DNA of 64,000 bases from Bosea sp. AS-1 (GTDB lineage Bacteria; Pseudomonadota; Alphaproteobacteria; Rhizobiales; Beijerinckiaceae), in assembly GCF_002220095.1 (NCBI RefSeq), contig NZ_CP022372.1, forward strand, positions 3,258,501 to 3,322,500, given 5' to 3'. Position 1 is the first letter of the stretch. Each line of letters starts with the position of its first letter. A program made the translations under genes and the position numbers. The notes beneath the pieces are model-generated. The model was not told where the DNA came from and did no database searches. It saw nothing but the letters and a program-made list of their open reading frames with translations. This document shows positions 9,074 to 17,947 of the stretch, piece by piece.

Positions 9074-10036
9074 CTACGTTTCATCCGCATGACAAGCCCC
9101 TGAAGGCACGGGCCGCGCCGCGAGATGGATGCCGGCGAGCATGCATCGCACCGAACCGCCTGCCAGCTCGATCGTCGACACGTCGAGCGGGAGGATCCGG
9201 GCATGTTTTTCCAGAGTCGCCACCTGCTCCGACCGTAGCGCCTCGAGCGCGCGGGCAGACAGGGCGAGGACGCGGCCCTTGCGCCCATCGAGCTCGATGG
9301 CGTTGCCGGCGAAATCCGCGATCTGTTCGTGAGTGAGATCGATCACGGTCCGCCCCGTCTGGGCCAGCCGCTCCGCGATCTCCGCTCGCCGGGCCGTGTT
9401 CTTCACTGTCGCCAGCCCGATCAGCGCGAAATCGGTGCCGATGCACATCAGCACATTGGTGTGGTAGATCGCCCGCCCCCCGGCGTCTGCGGCATCGAAG
9501 ACCACCGGCTCGAAGTTGAAATGCGTGCAGAAGCGCTCCAGCGCGACCTCGTTGGTGCGGTTCGAGCGGGCGGCGTAGGCGACACGCTCGATATGGTCGA
9601 GCACCATCGCGCCCGTGCCTTCGAGGAAGACCCCGTCCGGCTCAAGCCCCGAATAGTCGATCACGTCCTGCACGCGATAGCGCCGCTTCAGCATCTCGAT
9701 GATGTCAGGGCGCCGTTCCTTCCGCCGGCTCGGCGAGAACATCGGGTAGAGCGCAACATGGCCGCCGGCATGCGTCGAGAACCAGTTGTTCGGAAACACC
9801 GAATCCGGTGTCTCCTGCCCCTGATCTTCGAACAGATGCACTGTGACGCCGGCATCCTCCAGCATCGCGGCGGCCCGCGTCACCTCGCCCTTTGCCGAGG
9901 CCGCGATCTCATCGGCATTGCGACCAGCATCGGTCGCCTGGAACAGGTTGTCGCTCGCGGTCTCGCTGTTGGGCCCGAAATGATGCGGCCGGATCATCAC
10001 CACGGCGCGCGGCGCCTGCACGGAGAGCTTCTGCAT
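9074..10036 (-). CDS. ctlX: CtlX-type citrulline/guanidino hydrolase
   Basis: The start at 10036 gives 320 residues and is preceded by GAGGTG at a good distance. The open frame continues upstream, but across the divergent regulator region. The protein belongs to the guanidino-group-modifying fold (DDAH/arginine deiminase type). It has the conserved block PDSVFPNNWFS at 77-87, E139 in FLEGTG, H192 in YHTNVLM and the nucleophile C298 in GGSVRCML. Family members annotated CtlX are linked to citrulline use, and related enzymes hydrolyse guanidino or ureido groups. It is divergent from an Lrp-type regulator, with an inverted repeat between them. gabD lies downstream. Confidence 0.8.
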   Translation of the reverse strand: MQKLSVQAPRAVVMIRPHHFGPNSETASDNLFQATDAGRNADEIAASAKGEVTRAAAMLEDAGVTVHLFEDQGQETPDSVFPNNWFSTHAGGHVALYPMFSPSRRKERRPDIIEMLKRRYRVQDVIDYSGLEPDGVFLEGTGAMVLDHIERVAYAARSNRTNEVALERFCTHFNFEPVVFDAADAGGRAIYHTNVLMCIGTDFALIGLATVKNTARRAEIAERLAQTGRTVIDLTHEQIADFAGNAIELDGRKGRVLALSARALEALRSEQVATLEKHARILPLDVSTIELAGGSVRCMLAGIHLAARPVPSGACHADET

Positions 10037-10197
10037 GATTGTCGCACCTCGATTGTCGGGAAGCCACGACCGGGCATGCTGCCAGCACCGCGGCGCCTGT
10101 CGCGCCTTGGCTGCGTTTCCAGGTCTTGCTGAACGAGATGAAGTTAGCCTCGACAAAATGCAGAGAGAATTTTTAACAATCTCGCCGACCGATCCAA

Positions 10198-10223
10198 AAT
10201 ATGGCAATCTGCACAGCCATATT
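10198..10223. promoter_or_regulatory. Inverted repeat, candidate Lrp/AsnC operator
   Basis: AATATGGC at 10198-10205 and GCCATATT at 10216-10223 form a perfect 8-bp inverted repeat with a 10-bp AT-rich spacer. It lies 12 bp upstream of the regulator start codon, between the divergent ctlX and regulator genes. Position and symmetry fit an autoregulatory Lrp-type site. No binding evidence exists here. Confidence 0.45.
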
Positions 10224-10235
10224 GAGCAAAATACA

Positions 10236-10661
10236 ATGCACATATTCGACGAGCTCGACCATAGGCTGATCGCCGCGCTGCGCGAAGACGGGCGCGCACC
10301 GGTCTCCAAGCTAGGCACGATCCTCGGCGTCTCGCGCGCGACCGTGCAGACCCGGCTCGACCGTCTGCTGGAATCGGGTGCAGTACTCGGCTTCACCGTG
10401 CGTGCCCGGCAGGATTACGACGACCGCACCATACGGGCGATCATGATGATCGAAGTGGCCGGGCGCTCGACCACTGCGGTGATCCGGCAATTGCGCGGTC
10501 TACCGGAACTGCATTCCCTTCACACGACCAACGGCGCCTGGGATCTGATCGCTGAGATCCGCGCGATGAGCCTCAGCGATTTCGACCGCGTGCTGCGCGA
10601 GGTTCGCAACATCGACGGCATCCTCAACAGCGAAACGAGTCTGCTGCTCTCCTCCGTATGA
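10236..10661 (+). CDS. Lrp/AsnC-family transcriptional regulator
   Basis: The ATG at 10236 gives 141 residues, close to the usual ~150. Upstream in-frame codons would extend the protein over the promoter region. The N-terminal winged helix-turn-helix begins FDELDHRLIAALREDGR and continues V-S-K-L-G-T-I-L-G-V-S-R-A-T-V-Q. The C-terminal half is the RAM/effector-binding domain (AIMMIEVAGR). Lrp-type proteins are often autoregulated and sense amino acids. Its divergent position relative to ctlX suggests that it controls ctlX, and perhaps gabD, in response to arginine or citrulline. Confidence 0.88.
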   Translation: MHIFDELDHRLIAALREDGRAPVSKLGTILGVSRATVQTRLDRLLESGAVLGFTVRARQDYDDRTIRAIMMIEVAGRSTTAVIRQLRGLPELHSLHTTNGAWDLIAEIRAMSLSDFDRVLREVRNIDGILNSETSLLLSSV

Positions 10662-10704
10662 GTCCCCTCCGCAGCCGCGGCGATTGGCGGAGCCCCTCCG
10701 ACCG

Positions 10705-11916
10705 TCAGCTGGCGGCAGCCATGGCAAGATCGGGTGGCGCCCGGAGCCCTGTTCCCGCGCCGATCCCGAACACAGCCTGGTGCACCTGGTCGATCGCCCC
10801 CGCAATCGCGCCGATCAGCGTGGCGCGCCCACCCAGTCTGCTGCTCTCGATCCGGACCGGCTCGGCCATGCAGCGCCCGAGATGGGCAGCGATGCAGCGA
10901 ACCAGCTCCGGCCGCGCCCCGACATTGCCGCCCATCACCACGACCTCCGGATCGATGATGCTGTGAATGGCGAGGATCGCCGTGGCGACGATCCGCGCAA
11001 CCTCATCCATGACCGCACGACCAGCCGCGTCCTCGTCGAGCCGATCGAAGATCTCCCGCACCGTCAGCTTGTCGCTTCCGCCGAGCGCGACGTAACGACC
11101 GAGCATCGCCGCACTGCCGACCGCCATCTCCAGCGTGCCGACGCGATGGCCGCGCGCATCGTAAGGGTCGCCCCCGAGCGGGAGGTAGGAGATTTCGCCG
11201 GCCGCGCCGCGAGCACCCCGCAACAAGCGGCCATCAGCAAAGATCCCGAGCCCGATTCCGGTGCCGAGCGCGACGAAGGCGAAGCTGCGCGCGTCCTTGC
11301 TGCCGCCGCACCAATGCTCCCCGACGGCCGCCAGGTTGACGTCGTTCTCGATGGCGACGTCGATCCCAAGCCGGGCCCGCAGGGCCGCGCGGACGTCGAA
11401 CGTGTCCAGCCCTGGAACATTGGGCGCGATCATGATGGCGCCGGAGCGCGGATCGACGATGCCGGGGCTCCCCATCACGGCGCTGCGGACGCGGTCTCGC
11501 GCAATGCCGACCTTTTCAACGAGCGTATCGGCAAGGCGCCCAATCTGCTCGATGACGGCAGCGCCGCCGGCATGCTGGGTCGGTTCGACGATCTCCGCCA
11601 CGATTTGCCCGTGCAGATCAGCGAGCGCCAGATGCAGCTTGGTGCCGCCGAGATCGATGCCGAGCACGAAAGCCGCGTCGGGACGGATCGCATAGGTCAC
11701 GGCGCTGCGGCCGACCGCGCCCTGGACCTGCCCTTCCTCGCGCACCCAGCCGCCGCGCTCCAGCTCCCGCATCACCTCGGAGATCGTCTGCTTGGAGAGA
11801 CCGGTGCCGCGTGCAATCTCCGCCCGCGAGATCGGGCCGCCGCGCAGCACCTGTTCGATCACCAGCCGTGTCGAGGCCTGCCGGGCGATCATCGCAGGAG
11901 CACGGTCTAGGGTCAT
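10705..11916 (-). CDS. ROK-family transcriptional regulator lacking the zinc motif
   Basis: The 403-residue protein has an N-terminal winged helix (about 28-55, SRAEIARGTGLSKQTISEVM) followed by the ROK sugar-kinase fold. The phosphate-binding GIDLGGTK is at 86-93, and an N-D-V-N-L-A-A-x-G-E-H-W segment and the G-T-G-I-G-L-G loop follow. The cysteine-rich zinc motif CxCGxxGCxE of NagC/Mlc/XylR and ROK kinases is replaced by a GGDPYDARG-like stretch without cysteines. Such proteins are usually sugar- or amino-sugar-responsive repressors. It is divergent from the solute-binding protein gene at 12131, its likely target. GTTTGT/ACAAAC heptamers lie between the two genes. Confidence 0.85.
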   Translation of the reverse strand: MTLDRAPAMIARQASTRLVIEQVLRGGPISRAEIARGTGLSKQTISEVMRELERGGWVREEGQVQGAVGRSAVTYAIRPDAAFVLGIDLGGTKLHLALADLHGQIVAEIVEPTQHAGGAAVIEQIGRLADTLVEKVGIARDRVRSAVMGSPGIVDPRSGAIMIAPNVPGLDTFDVRAALRARLGIDVAIENDVNLAAVGEHWCGGSKDARSFAFVALGTGIGLGIFADGRLLRGARGAAGEISYLPLGGDPYDARGHRVGTLEMAVGSAAMLGRYVALGGSDKLTVREIFDRLDEDAAGRAVMDEVARIVATAILAIHSIIDPEVVVMGGNVGARPELVRCIAAHLGRCMAEPVRIESSRLGGRATLIGAIAGAIDQVHQAVFGIGAGTGLRAPPDLAMAAAS

Positions 11917-12045
11917 GAGGCATCCGGGTAAGTTTGTCTGTATCCAGAACTAATTGACCCGCAATCGCAGCGTCAAGAGACAGGCACAGCCTTGAAAACT
12001 GCGATTTCCCGCCTCGCGCCGGATGCAGGTCGAATATTCCTGATG

Positions 12046-12070
12046 GGTTTGTTCGGCAGATTTACAAACC
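12046..12070. promoter_or_regulatory. Inverted repeat GGTTTGT-N11-ACAAACC, candidate ROK operator
   Basis: A perfect 7-bp inverted repeat lies about 60 bp upstream of the binding-protein start. The half-site ACAAACC recurs at 12103-12109, next to the ribosome-binding site, and AGTTTGT occurs at 11931-11937, close to the ROK start. Repeated half-sites between divergent genes suggest a regulator-binding region. Which protein binds is inferred from gene order. Confidence 0.4.
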
Positions 12071-12130
12071 AGACCCGACATGCTTGCTTAAGCGTAATGC
12101 GGACAAACCGCCAAGAGGAAGGGGAACCTC

Positions 12131-13642
12131 ATGAGGAGAATTCGCAAGACTCTGCTGGCCGCAACCGTGGCGGCCCTCGCCTTCGGCAGCGCGCAGGCCG
12201 CGACATTGCGCGTGGGCGTGCAGGAGGATCCGGACGCGCTCGACCCGGCTCTGGGTGGCACCTATGGAGGCCGCTTCGTCTTCGCCTCCCTTTGCGACAA
12301 GTTGGTCGACATCGCCCCCGACCTGAAGATCGTCCCGCAGCTCGCCGAAAGCTGGGAATGGGCGCCGGATGGGAAGGCGATCACCTTTACCCTGCGCAAG
12401 GGCGTGAAGTTTCATGACGGCACGGCGTTCGATGCCGAAGCGGTCAAGTTCAACATCGAGCGCATGCAGACCCTACCCGACTCCAAGCGCAAGGCGGAGC
12501 TCGCGCCGGTCAGCGGCGTGGAAGTAATCTCGGCCGACAAGGTCAAGCTCACGCTGTCCGAGCCGTTCGTGCCGCTGCTCGCCAACCTCAGTGACCGCGC
12601 CGGCATGATGGTTTCGCCGAAGGCGGCGAAGGAGAAAGGCGCCGATTTTGCCGCTGCCCCGGTCTGCGCCGGCCCGTACCAATTCGTGGAACGGAAGTCG
12701 CGCGATCTCATCCGCGTGAAGAAGTTCGCCGATTACTGGAATGCCGGCGCGATCGGCTATGACGAGGTGGTCTATTACTACATCGCCGATTCCACGGTCC
12801 GGCTTCAGCGTCTGCGCGCCGGCGATCTCGACCTGGCCGAGCGCATCGCGCCGATCGATCTGAAGACCGTGCGCGAGGACGGCAATCTCGCGCTGCATTC
12901 GGGCCAGGGCTTCGCAGTCTCGCATCTCATGGTCAACGTCGCCAACGGCCCCAAGGCCGACACCCCGCTCGGCAAGAGCGCGAAGCTGCGCCAGGCCTTC
13001 GAACTCTCGATCGACCGCAACATCATCAACAAGGTGGCGTTCAACGGCGAGTTCCTCGCCGACAACCAGATGGTCGCGCCATCCAGCCCGTTCTACGACG
13101 AGACGCACAAGGCACCGGCCCGTGACGTGACGCGGGCCAAGGCGCTGATCGCCGAGGCTGGAATGACGCGCGTTCCCGTCGAGCTCACCTTCGGCAACAC
13201 CGCGGCGGATGCGCGCGTCGCCCAGATCGTGCAGTCGATGGCGAGCGAGGCCGGCTTCGACGTCAAGCTGCTGCCGCTCGAGAACGCTTCCGCCACGGAG
13301 CGCTATCTCAACGGCAATTTCGAGATGTATATCGGCAACTGGAGCGGGCGCCCCGATCCGGACGCGACACTTGTGGTGTTCTTCGGCTGCGAAGGGTCGC
13401 AGAACGTCAACAAGTACTGCAACAAGGAGCTCGACGGTCTGTTGACCGAGGCGCGCGGCGCCGCCGACAACGCCAAGCGCAAAGCCCTCTACACCAAGGC
13501 AACCGCGATCCTGGTCAGCGAACTGCCGACGATCCCGCTCTATCATCCCAACTGGTTCTTCGCCGCACGCAAGGGCGTGGACGGGGTCGTGATGGTCCCG
13601 GACGGGCTGTTGCGCCTGACCGGCATGAAGCCCGGCAAATGA
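12131..13642 (+). CDS. Peptide/opine-type ABC transporter substrate-binding protein
   Basis: The 503-residue protein begins with a clear signal peptide (basic MRRIRK, hydrophobic core, cleavage near A-Q-A-A at about 23). It continues as an SBP_bac_5 (DppA/NikA-like) periplasmic protein: TLRVGVQEDPDALDPAL at the start, LAESWEW, and the family motif Y-x-F-x-L-R-K-G-V-K-F-H-D-G-T near residue 90. The last ~30 residues, YHPNWFFAARKGVDG, are also typical. A strong GGAAGGGGAA ribosome-binding site precedes it. Two permease genes follow, so this is an importer operon, probably for a small peptide, opine or sugar derivative, given the ROK regulator. Confidence 0.9.
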   Translation: MRRIRKTLLAATVAALAFGSAQAATLRVGVQEDPDALDPALGGTYGGRFVFASLCDKLVDIAPDLKIVPQLAESWEWAPDGKAITFTLRKGVKFHDGTAFDAEAVKFNIERMQTLPDSKRKAELAPVSGVEVISADKVKLTLSEPFVPLLANLSDRAGMMVSPKAAKEKGADFAAAPVCAGPYQFVERKSRDLIRVKKFADYWNAGAIGYDEVVYYYIADSTVRLQRLRAGDLDLAERIAPIDLKTVREDGNLALHSGQGFAVSHLMVNVANGPKADTPLGKSAKLRQAFELSIDRNIINKVAFNGEFLADNQMVAPSSPFYDETHKAPARDVTRAKALIAEAGMTRVPVELTFGNTAADARVAQIVQSMASEAGFDVKLLPLENASATERYLNGNFEMYIGNWSGRPDPDATLVVFFGCEGSQNVNKYCNKELDGLLTEARGAADNAKRKALYTKATAILVSELPTIPLYHPNWFFAARKGVDGVVMVPDGLLRLTGMKPGK

Positions 13643-13706
13643 AAGAGCGTCCCTGCGCACGCGGTCCGAAGGCCCGCGTGCGGGACTGGTGGGGGCCGCC
13701 CCTGCC

Positions 13707-14648
13707 ATGATGAGCCTGCTGCTGCGGCGCCTCGGCGTCATGCTGCCGACCTTGCTGCTGGTCTCGATGCTCGTCTTCGGGCTGCAGAAGCTCCTGCCCG
13801 GCGACCCTGCAATCGCGCTCGCCGGCGAGGAGCGCGACCCGGCGGTCATCACCTATCTGCGCGAGAAATATCGCCTCAACGACCCCGTGCCCGTGCAGTA
13901 TGCAGCCTGGCTCGGCGGCGTCGTGACCGGGGATTTCGGCACGTCCATCCGCACCCGGCTGCCGATCGGCGCGATGCTTCTGGAGAAGCTGCCGGTCACG
14001 ATCGAGCTTGCGGTGCTCTCGATGCTCGTCGCCGTCCTGATCGGGCTGCCGATCGGCATCGTCGCGGCGCTGAAGCGCGGCTCCGTGCTTGATTATGGCT
14101 CCAGCCTGTTCGGCCTTGCCGGACTTTCGATCCCGCATTTCTGGCTCGGCATCATGCTGATCCTGCTCTTCTCGGTGAATCTCGGCTGGCTGCCGGCAGG
14201 AGGCTATGTCGCGCCGTCGGAAGATCTGTGGGGCAATCTCAAGTCCATGCTGATGCCGGCGCTGGTGCTCGGCAGCGGCACAGCGGCCATCCTGATGCGC
14301 CATACACGCAGCGCCATGATCCAGGTCATGAAGCAGGATTATGTCCGCACGGCCCGGGCCAAGGGCACGCTGGAGCGCGGCATCGTGCTGCGGCACGCGC
14401 TGCCCAACGCCCTCATCCCGGTGGTGACCCTCGGCACGCTGCAATTCGGCGAACTGCTCGCCGGCGCCGTGCTCACCGAGCAGGTCTTCTCGATTCCGGG
14501 CTTCGGCAAGATGATCGTCGATGGGGTCTTCAGCCGCGACTATGCCGTGGTGCAGGCCGTCGTGCTCTGCACCGCCGCCTTTTTCCTACTGATGAGCTTC
14601 CTTGCCGATCTCACCTACATGCTCCTCAACCCGAAGCTGAGGGGCTGA
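13707..14648 (+). CDS. ABC transporter permease, DppB type
   Basis: It starts at ATG 13707, with a second ATG immediately after and a G-rich site upstream, and has 313 residues. The N-terminal LLLRRLGVMLPTLLLVSMLVFGL helix followed by a LLPGDPA periplasmic segment is typical of DppB/OppB. The cytoplasmic loop QDYVRTARAKG is the EAA-type contact site for the ATPase. About six membrane helices are visible. It forms the permease pair with the gene at 14651, and both follow the binding protein by short gaps. Confidence 0.9.
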   Translation: MMSLLLRRLGVMLPTLLLVSMLVFGLQKLLPGDPAIALAGEERDPAVITYLREKYRLNDPVPVQYAAWLGGVVTGDFGTSIRTRLPIGAMLLEKLPVTIELAVLSMLVAVLIGLPIGIVAALKRGSVLDYGSSLFGLAGLSIPHFWLGIMLILLFSVNLGWLPAGGYVAPSEDLWGNLKSMLMPALVLGSGTAAILMRHTRSAMIQVMKQDYVRTARAKGTLERGIVLRHALPNALIPVVTLGTLQFGELLAGAVLTEQVFSIPGFGKMIVDGVFSRDYAVVQAVVLCTAAFFLLMSFLADLTYMLLNPKLRG

Positions 14649-14650
14649 GG

Positions 14651-15517
14651 ATGGCGGGCTCGACCGAGACCGCGGCAGCGGCTCCGCCCCGGCATCCGGC
14701 AGGATTGTTGCGCGTGCTGCGCGAGCCCTCGACGTTGATCGGCGCGGCGATCGTGCTGTTCTTCATCGCTGTCGCCGTGTTCGCGCCTGCGCTGGCCCTC
14801 TACGATCCCAACGCCCCGGACTGGATGGCGATCCGCGCGGCGCCGACCCCGGCGCACTGGTTCGGCACCGACGATCTCGGGCGCGACGTGCTCTCGCGGG
14901 TGATCTACGGTGCGCGGACCTCGCTCGCCGCCGGCATCATTTCGGTCGTCATCGCGGTCCTCTTCGGCGTGCCGCTGGGCATGATCGCCGGCTATTTCGG
15001 CGGTGTAACCGACATGGTGATCGCGCGGCTGGCGGACGCCTTCCTCGCCTGCCCCTTCCTGGTGCTGGCCATCGCGCTCGCCGCCTTCCTCGGACCGAGC
15101 CTCGAGAATGCGATGATCGCGATCGGCGTCTCGGCAATGCCGATCTTCGTGCGCCTGGCACGAGCGGAGACACTGGTCGTCTGCACCGAGGACTACATCA
15201 CGGCTGCCCGCTCGCTCGGCATAAGTCATGCCGCAATGCTCTACCGGCAGATCAGACCCAACATCATGCCGCCGATCGTGGTACAGGCGACGCTGACCAT
15301 GGCAACGGCCGTGCTCGCCGAGGCCGGGCTCGCCTTCCTCGGGCTGGGGCAACTCCCGCCTGCCCCCTCCTGGGGCAGCATGCTCGACATCGCACGCCAG
15401 TTTCTCGGAGAGGCGCCGTGGATGGCATTATGGCCGGGCCTGGCGATCGTCGCGGTGGTCGTCGGTTTCAACCTGCTCGGCGACGGGCTGAACGACGCGC
15501 TGACCCCACAGGATTGA
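14651..15517 (+). CDS. ABC transporter permease, DppC type
   Basis: The ATG at 14651, two bases after the previous stop, gives 288 residues. Family signatures are the WFGTDDLGRDVLSRVIYGARTSL segment and the EAA loop EDYITAARSLGISH. The C-terminal end GDGLNDALTPQ is also typical of DppC. Six membrane helices are apparent. No ABC ATPase gene follows in the operon. The nearest downstream gene is a dioxygenase after a 356-bp gap, so the ATP-binding subunits must come from elsewhere or be shared. Confidence 0.9.
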   Translation: MAGSTETAAAAPPRHPAGLLRVLREPSTLIGAAIVLFFIAVAVFAPALALYDPNAPDWMAIRAAPTPAHWFGTDDLGRDVLSRVIYGARTSLAAGIISVVIAVLFGVPLGMIAGYFGGVTDMVIARLADAFLACPFLVLAIALAAFLGPSLENAMIAIGVSAMPIFVRLARAETLVVCTEDYITAARSLGISHAAMLYRQIRPNIMPPIVVQATLTMATAVLAEAGLAFLGLGQLPPAPSWGSMLDIARQFLGEAPWMALWPGLAIVAVVVGFNLLGDGLNDALTPQD

Positions 15518-15873
15518 CGGCCTCCTGCTCCCATCCAAATGAAGGACGCCCCAGAGCATGCGCCGCCTTAGGCTGAGCCTGCCATCCGGTTCCTTCCATT
15601 GACGGGTGCGCAGGCTGCCGGCGCTGAAGTCGCCCCCCGACCCCGAGCGCCGGCAGCCGACCCGGCAGAGCCCGTCAATCGCTTCAAAACCCATCGCTGG
15701 CCAAGGCAAGCGGCCCGGCTGCGCCTTCAGTCCGCCGCGCAGTTCGGCGATAATGGGGCCAGATCACGATAGCCAGCTGTTCCCGCTTGGCGAACAGCCC
15801 GTTCCGGAATCGTAACCTACCATCTCAAGCCAGCGCCTCGATATTTGGCAGGAGAAACCAGAAAGGGACGATC
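15518..15873. other. 356-bp gap without a gene, with a short inverted repeat
   Basis: No convincing coding frame, RNA or repeat element is seen here. The only structure noted is GCTGTTC at 15776-15782 paired with GAACAGC at 15792-15798 (7 bp, 9-bp spacer), about 75 bp upstream of the ring-cleaving dioxygenase start. This could be an operator for that gene. The rest is GC-rich and plain. Confidence 0.4.
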
Positions 15874-16827
15874 ATGGCTCTTCAACTCAGCGGTATCCAT
15901 CATCTGACGGCCATCACCGCCGATGCGCCCGGCAACAAGCGCTTCTACACCGACACGCTCGGCCTGCGCCTCGTCAAGAAGACCGTCAACCAGGACGACA
16001 CCTCGGCCTATCACCTGTTCTACGCAGACGGACAGGCAAGCCCGGGCACGGACATCACCTTCTTCGACTGGCCGGCGGCACCGGAACGGCGCGGCACGCA
16101 TTCGATCTCGCGCACCGCATTGCGCGTCGCGGGCGAGAACAGCCTGAACTGGTGGCACGAGCGCCTTTCGGCCGACGGCTACGCCAAGAGCGACGTGGCG
16201 CTGCTGGACGGCAGGGCATCCTTCGACGCCGAAGATCCGGAAGGCCAGCGCCTGCGCTTCGTCAATGACGGCGGCTCCGGTGAAGCTCACGCCTGGTCGG
16301 GCAGTCCCGTTCCGGCCGAGCACCAGATCCGCGGGCTCGGCCCGATCACGATCAGCGTGCCCGATCTCGGCCCGACCGAGGCCGTGCTGACGCAGATCAT
16401 GAACATGCGCCGCGAACGCAGCTACGCTTCGCCCGACGGCGCCGGCGAGGTGCATGTCTTCACGATGGGCGAAGGGGGCCCGGCCGCGGAGCTGCATGTC
16501 GCGGTCCAGCCCGGCCTGCCCATTGCGCGGCAAGGTGCGGGTGGCGTCCACCACGTCGCCTTCCGGACTCCCGATATCGAGGGCATGCACGCGTGGTCGC
16601 GCCGCCTGGCCGAAAACCGGATTCCCTCCAGCGGAGAGGTCGAGCGCTACTATTTCCGTTCGCTCTATTTCCGCGAGCCGGGCGGCAACCTGTTCGAGAT
16701 CGCGACCGATGGTCCCGGTTTCGCGGTCGACGAGCCGCTCGAGACACTCGGCGAGCGGCTGGCGCTGCCGCCCTTCCTCGAGCCGCAGCGGGCGCGGATC
16801 GAGGCCGGTCTCAAGCCGCTTGCCTGA
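15874..16827 (+). CDS. Ring-cleaving dioxygenase, VOC family (MhqO/MhqA-like)
   Basis: The start at 15874 is preceded by GAAAGGGA and gives 317 residues. The frame is open further upstream but without support. Two glyoxalase/VOC modules are visible. Probable Fe(II) ligands are a histidine in GIHHLTA (9-10), a histidine in GGVHHVAF (226-227) and E275 in GGNLFEIAT. This is the arrangement of hydroquinone-cleaving enzymes of the PcpA/LinE/MhqO group, which open the ring of (hydro)quinones. It stands alone between a gap and a convergent LysR gene. The closest relative inside the window is the N-terminal part of the fusion protein at 51269. The substrate is inferred from the family. Confidence 0.85.
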   Translation: MALQLSGIHHLTAITADAPGNKRFYTDTLGLRLVKKTVNQDDTSAYHLFYADGQASPGTDITFFDWPAAPERRGTHSISRTALRVAGENSLNWWHERLSADGYAKSDVALLDGRASFDAEDPEGQRLRFVNDGGSGEAHAWSGSPVPAEHQIRGLGPITISVPDLGPTEAVLTQIMNMRRERSYASPDGAGEVHVFTMGEGGPAAELHVAVQPGLPIARQGAGGVHHVAFRTPDIEGMHAWSRRLAENRIPSSGEVERYYFRSLYFREPGGNLFEIATDGPGFAVDEPLETLGERLALPPFLEPQRARIEAGLKPLA

Positions 16828-16864
16828 TCACCGCGCGTCCCGAGCGGGCGCGCGCCATACCCCG

Positions 16865-16901
16865 CCCAGGAACGTGTGAGCCCCGCGATCACGCTCCTGG
16901 G
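16865..16901. terminator. Hairpin between convergent genes
   Basis: CCCAGGA at 16865-16871 pairs with TCCTGGG at 16895-16901, with further CGTG/CACG pairing inside. It lies between the convergent dioxygenase and LysR genes. There is no T-run, so termination activity is uncertain. Confidence 0.35.
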
Positions 16902-16911
16902 CCTTGGCCGC

Positions 16912-17823
16912 CTAACGGCTGTCCCGATCGAGGCGCGCATAGTCCGCCGCAAGGAAATCGAGCAACGCACGCACCGAAGGCAGCAGACCCCGACGCGAGG
17001 GAAAGACGGCATGGATGATGCCGGCGCGCGGCTCCCAATCCGGTAGCACCTCGACCAATCGCCCCGCCCTGACGTCGTCGATCACCACCATTGTCGGCAT
17101 CTGCGCGATGCCGACGCCCTCCAGCGCGGCGTGGCGCAGGGCGACCATGTCCTCCGTGACGAAGCGGGGCTGGTGACGGACCACGGCCTCGGCGCCGTCA
17201 GGCCCTTTCAACCGCCATTCGTGGCTCTGATGCGGGCCGCCCCATGACAGGCTCGGCAGCGTGCCGGCATCGGCCGGGACCAGCGGCCGGCCGATGCCCT
17301 CCAGCACCCGCGGTGCCGCGACCAGCCGCTGCGTGCTTTCCGCCAGCACCTTCATCACCATCTCGCTTTCGTCGAGCGGCGGAAAGCGCACCCTGATCGC
17401 CATGTCGAAGCCCTCGCGGATCACGTCGACACGCCGGTTCGTGCTCTCCAACTGCACCTCGACCTTGGGATGAGCGGCGAGGAAGCGGGCGATCATCGCG
17501 CCAACCTGGAAATAGAGCACCGCCGACGGACAGGCGACGCGGACCACACCCTGCGGTGCGGCCCGGGTGCGATCGATCGCCTCCTGCGCCGCCTCGGCCT
17601 CGACCAGCATCGCCACGCAGTGACGGTAATACTCCCGGCCTACCTCAGTCACGGCGAAGCGCCGCGTCGAGCGCTGCACCAGCCGCACTCCCAATCGCTC
17701 TTCCAGCAGCGCCAGGCGCCGGCTCAATCGCGAGCGCGGCATGCCGAGGACGCGGGCGGCCGCAGCGAAGCCCTGATGCTCCACCACCTGCGCGAAGAAG
17801 TAGAGATCGTTGAGGTCCTGCAT
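16912..17823 (-). CDS. LysR-family regulator, likely controller of the pirin-isochorismatase-wrbA operon
   Basis: The 303-residue protein has the N-terminal LysR helix-turn-helix (DLNDLYFFAQVVEHQGFAAA, then R-V-L-G-M-P-R-S-R-L-S-R-R-L-A-L-L-E) and an effector domain with the usual G-x-V-R-V-A-C-P start. It is divergent from the pirin gene at 17948. A perfect TGTCCTA/TAGGACA inverted repeat lies only about 10 bp beyond its start codon, fitting autoregulation and control of the divergent operon. The effector is unknown. The neighbouring pirin, isochorismatase and WrbA suggest a quinone or electrophile signal. Confidence 0.9.
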   Translation of the reverse strand: MQDLNDLYFFAQVVEHQGFAAAARVLGMPRSRLSRRLALLEERLGVRLVQRSTRRFAVTEVGREYYRHCVAMLVEAEAAQEAIDRTRAAPQGVVRVACPSAVLYFQVGAMIARFLAAHPKVEVQLESTNRRVDVIREGFDMAIRVRFPPLDESEMVMKVLAESTQRLVAAPRVLEGIGRPLVPADAGTLPSLSWGGPHQSHEWRLKGPDGAEAVVRHQPRFVTEDMVALRHAALEGVGIAQMPTMVVIDDVRAGRLVEVLPDWEPRAGIIHAVFPSRRGLLPSVRALLDFLAADYARLDRDSR

Positions 17824-17832
17824 CGTCGCAAT

Positions 17833-17850
17833 TGTCCTACAGATAGGACA
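17833..17850. promoter_or_regulatory. Operator-like inverted repeat TGTCCTA-N4-TAGGACA
   Basis: A perfect 7-bp inverted repeat with a 4-bp spacer lies in the 124-bp region between divergent lysR and pirin genes. A half-site TGTCC recurs near 17884. The T and A at its outer ends agree with the dyad form of a LysR box. It is the strongest dyad in this intergenic region. Confidence 0.55.
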
Positions 17851-17947
17851 GTGCGTCGCAAATCAGACGGCTACTGCCTATTCTGTCCTGACCATAATCT
17901 CCCCGACAACAGAGCGCCACAGCAGCGCCCGCCAAGGAGACAAGTCC

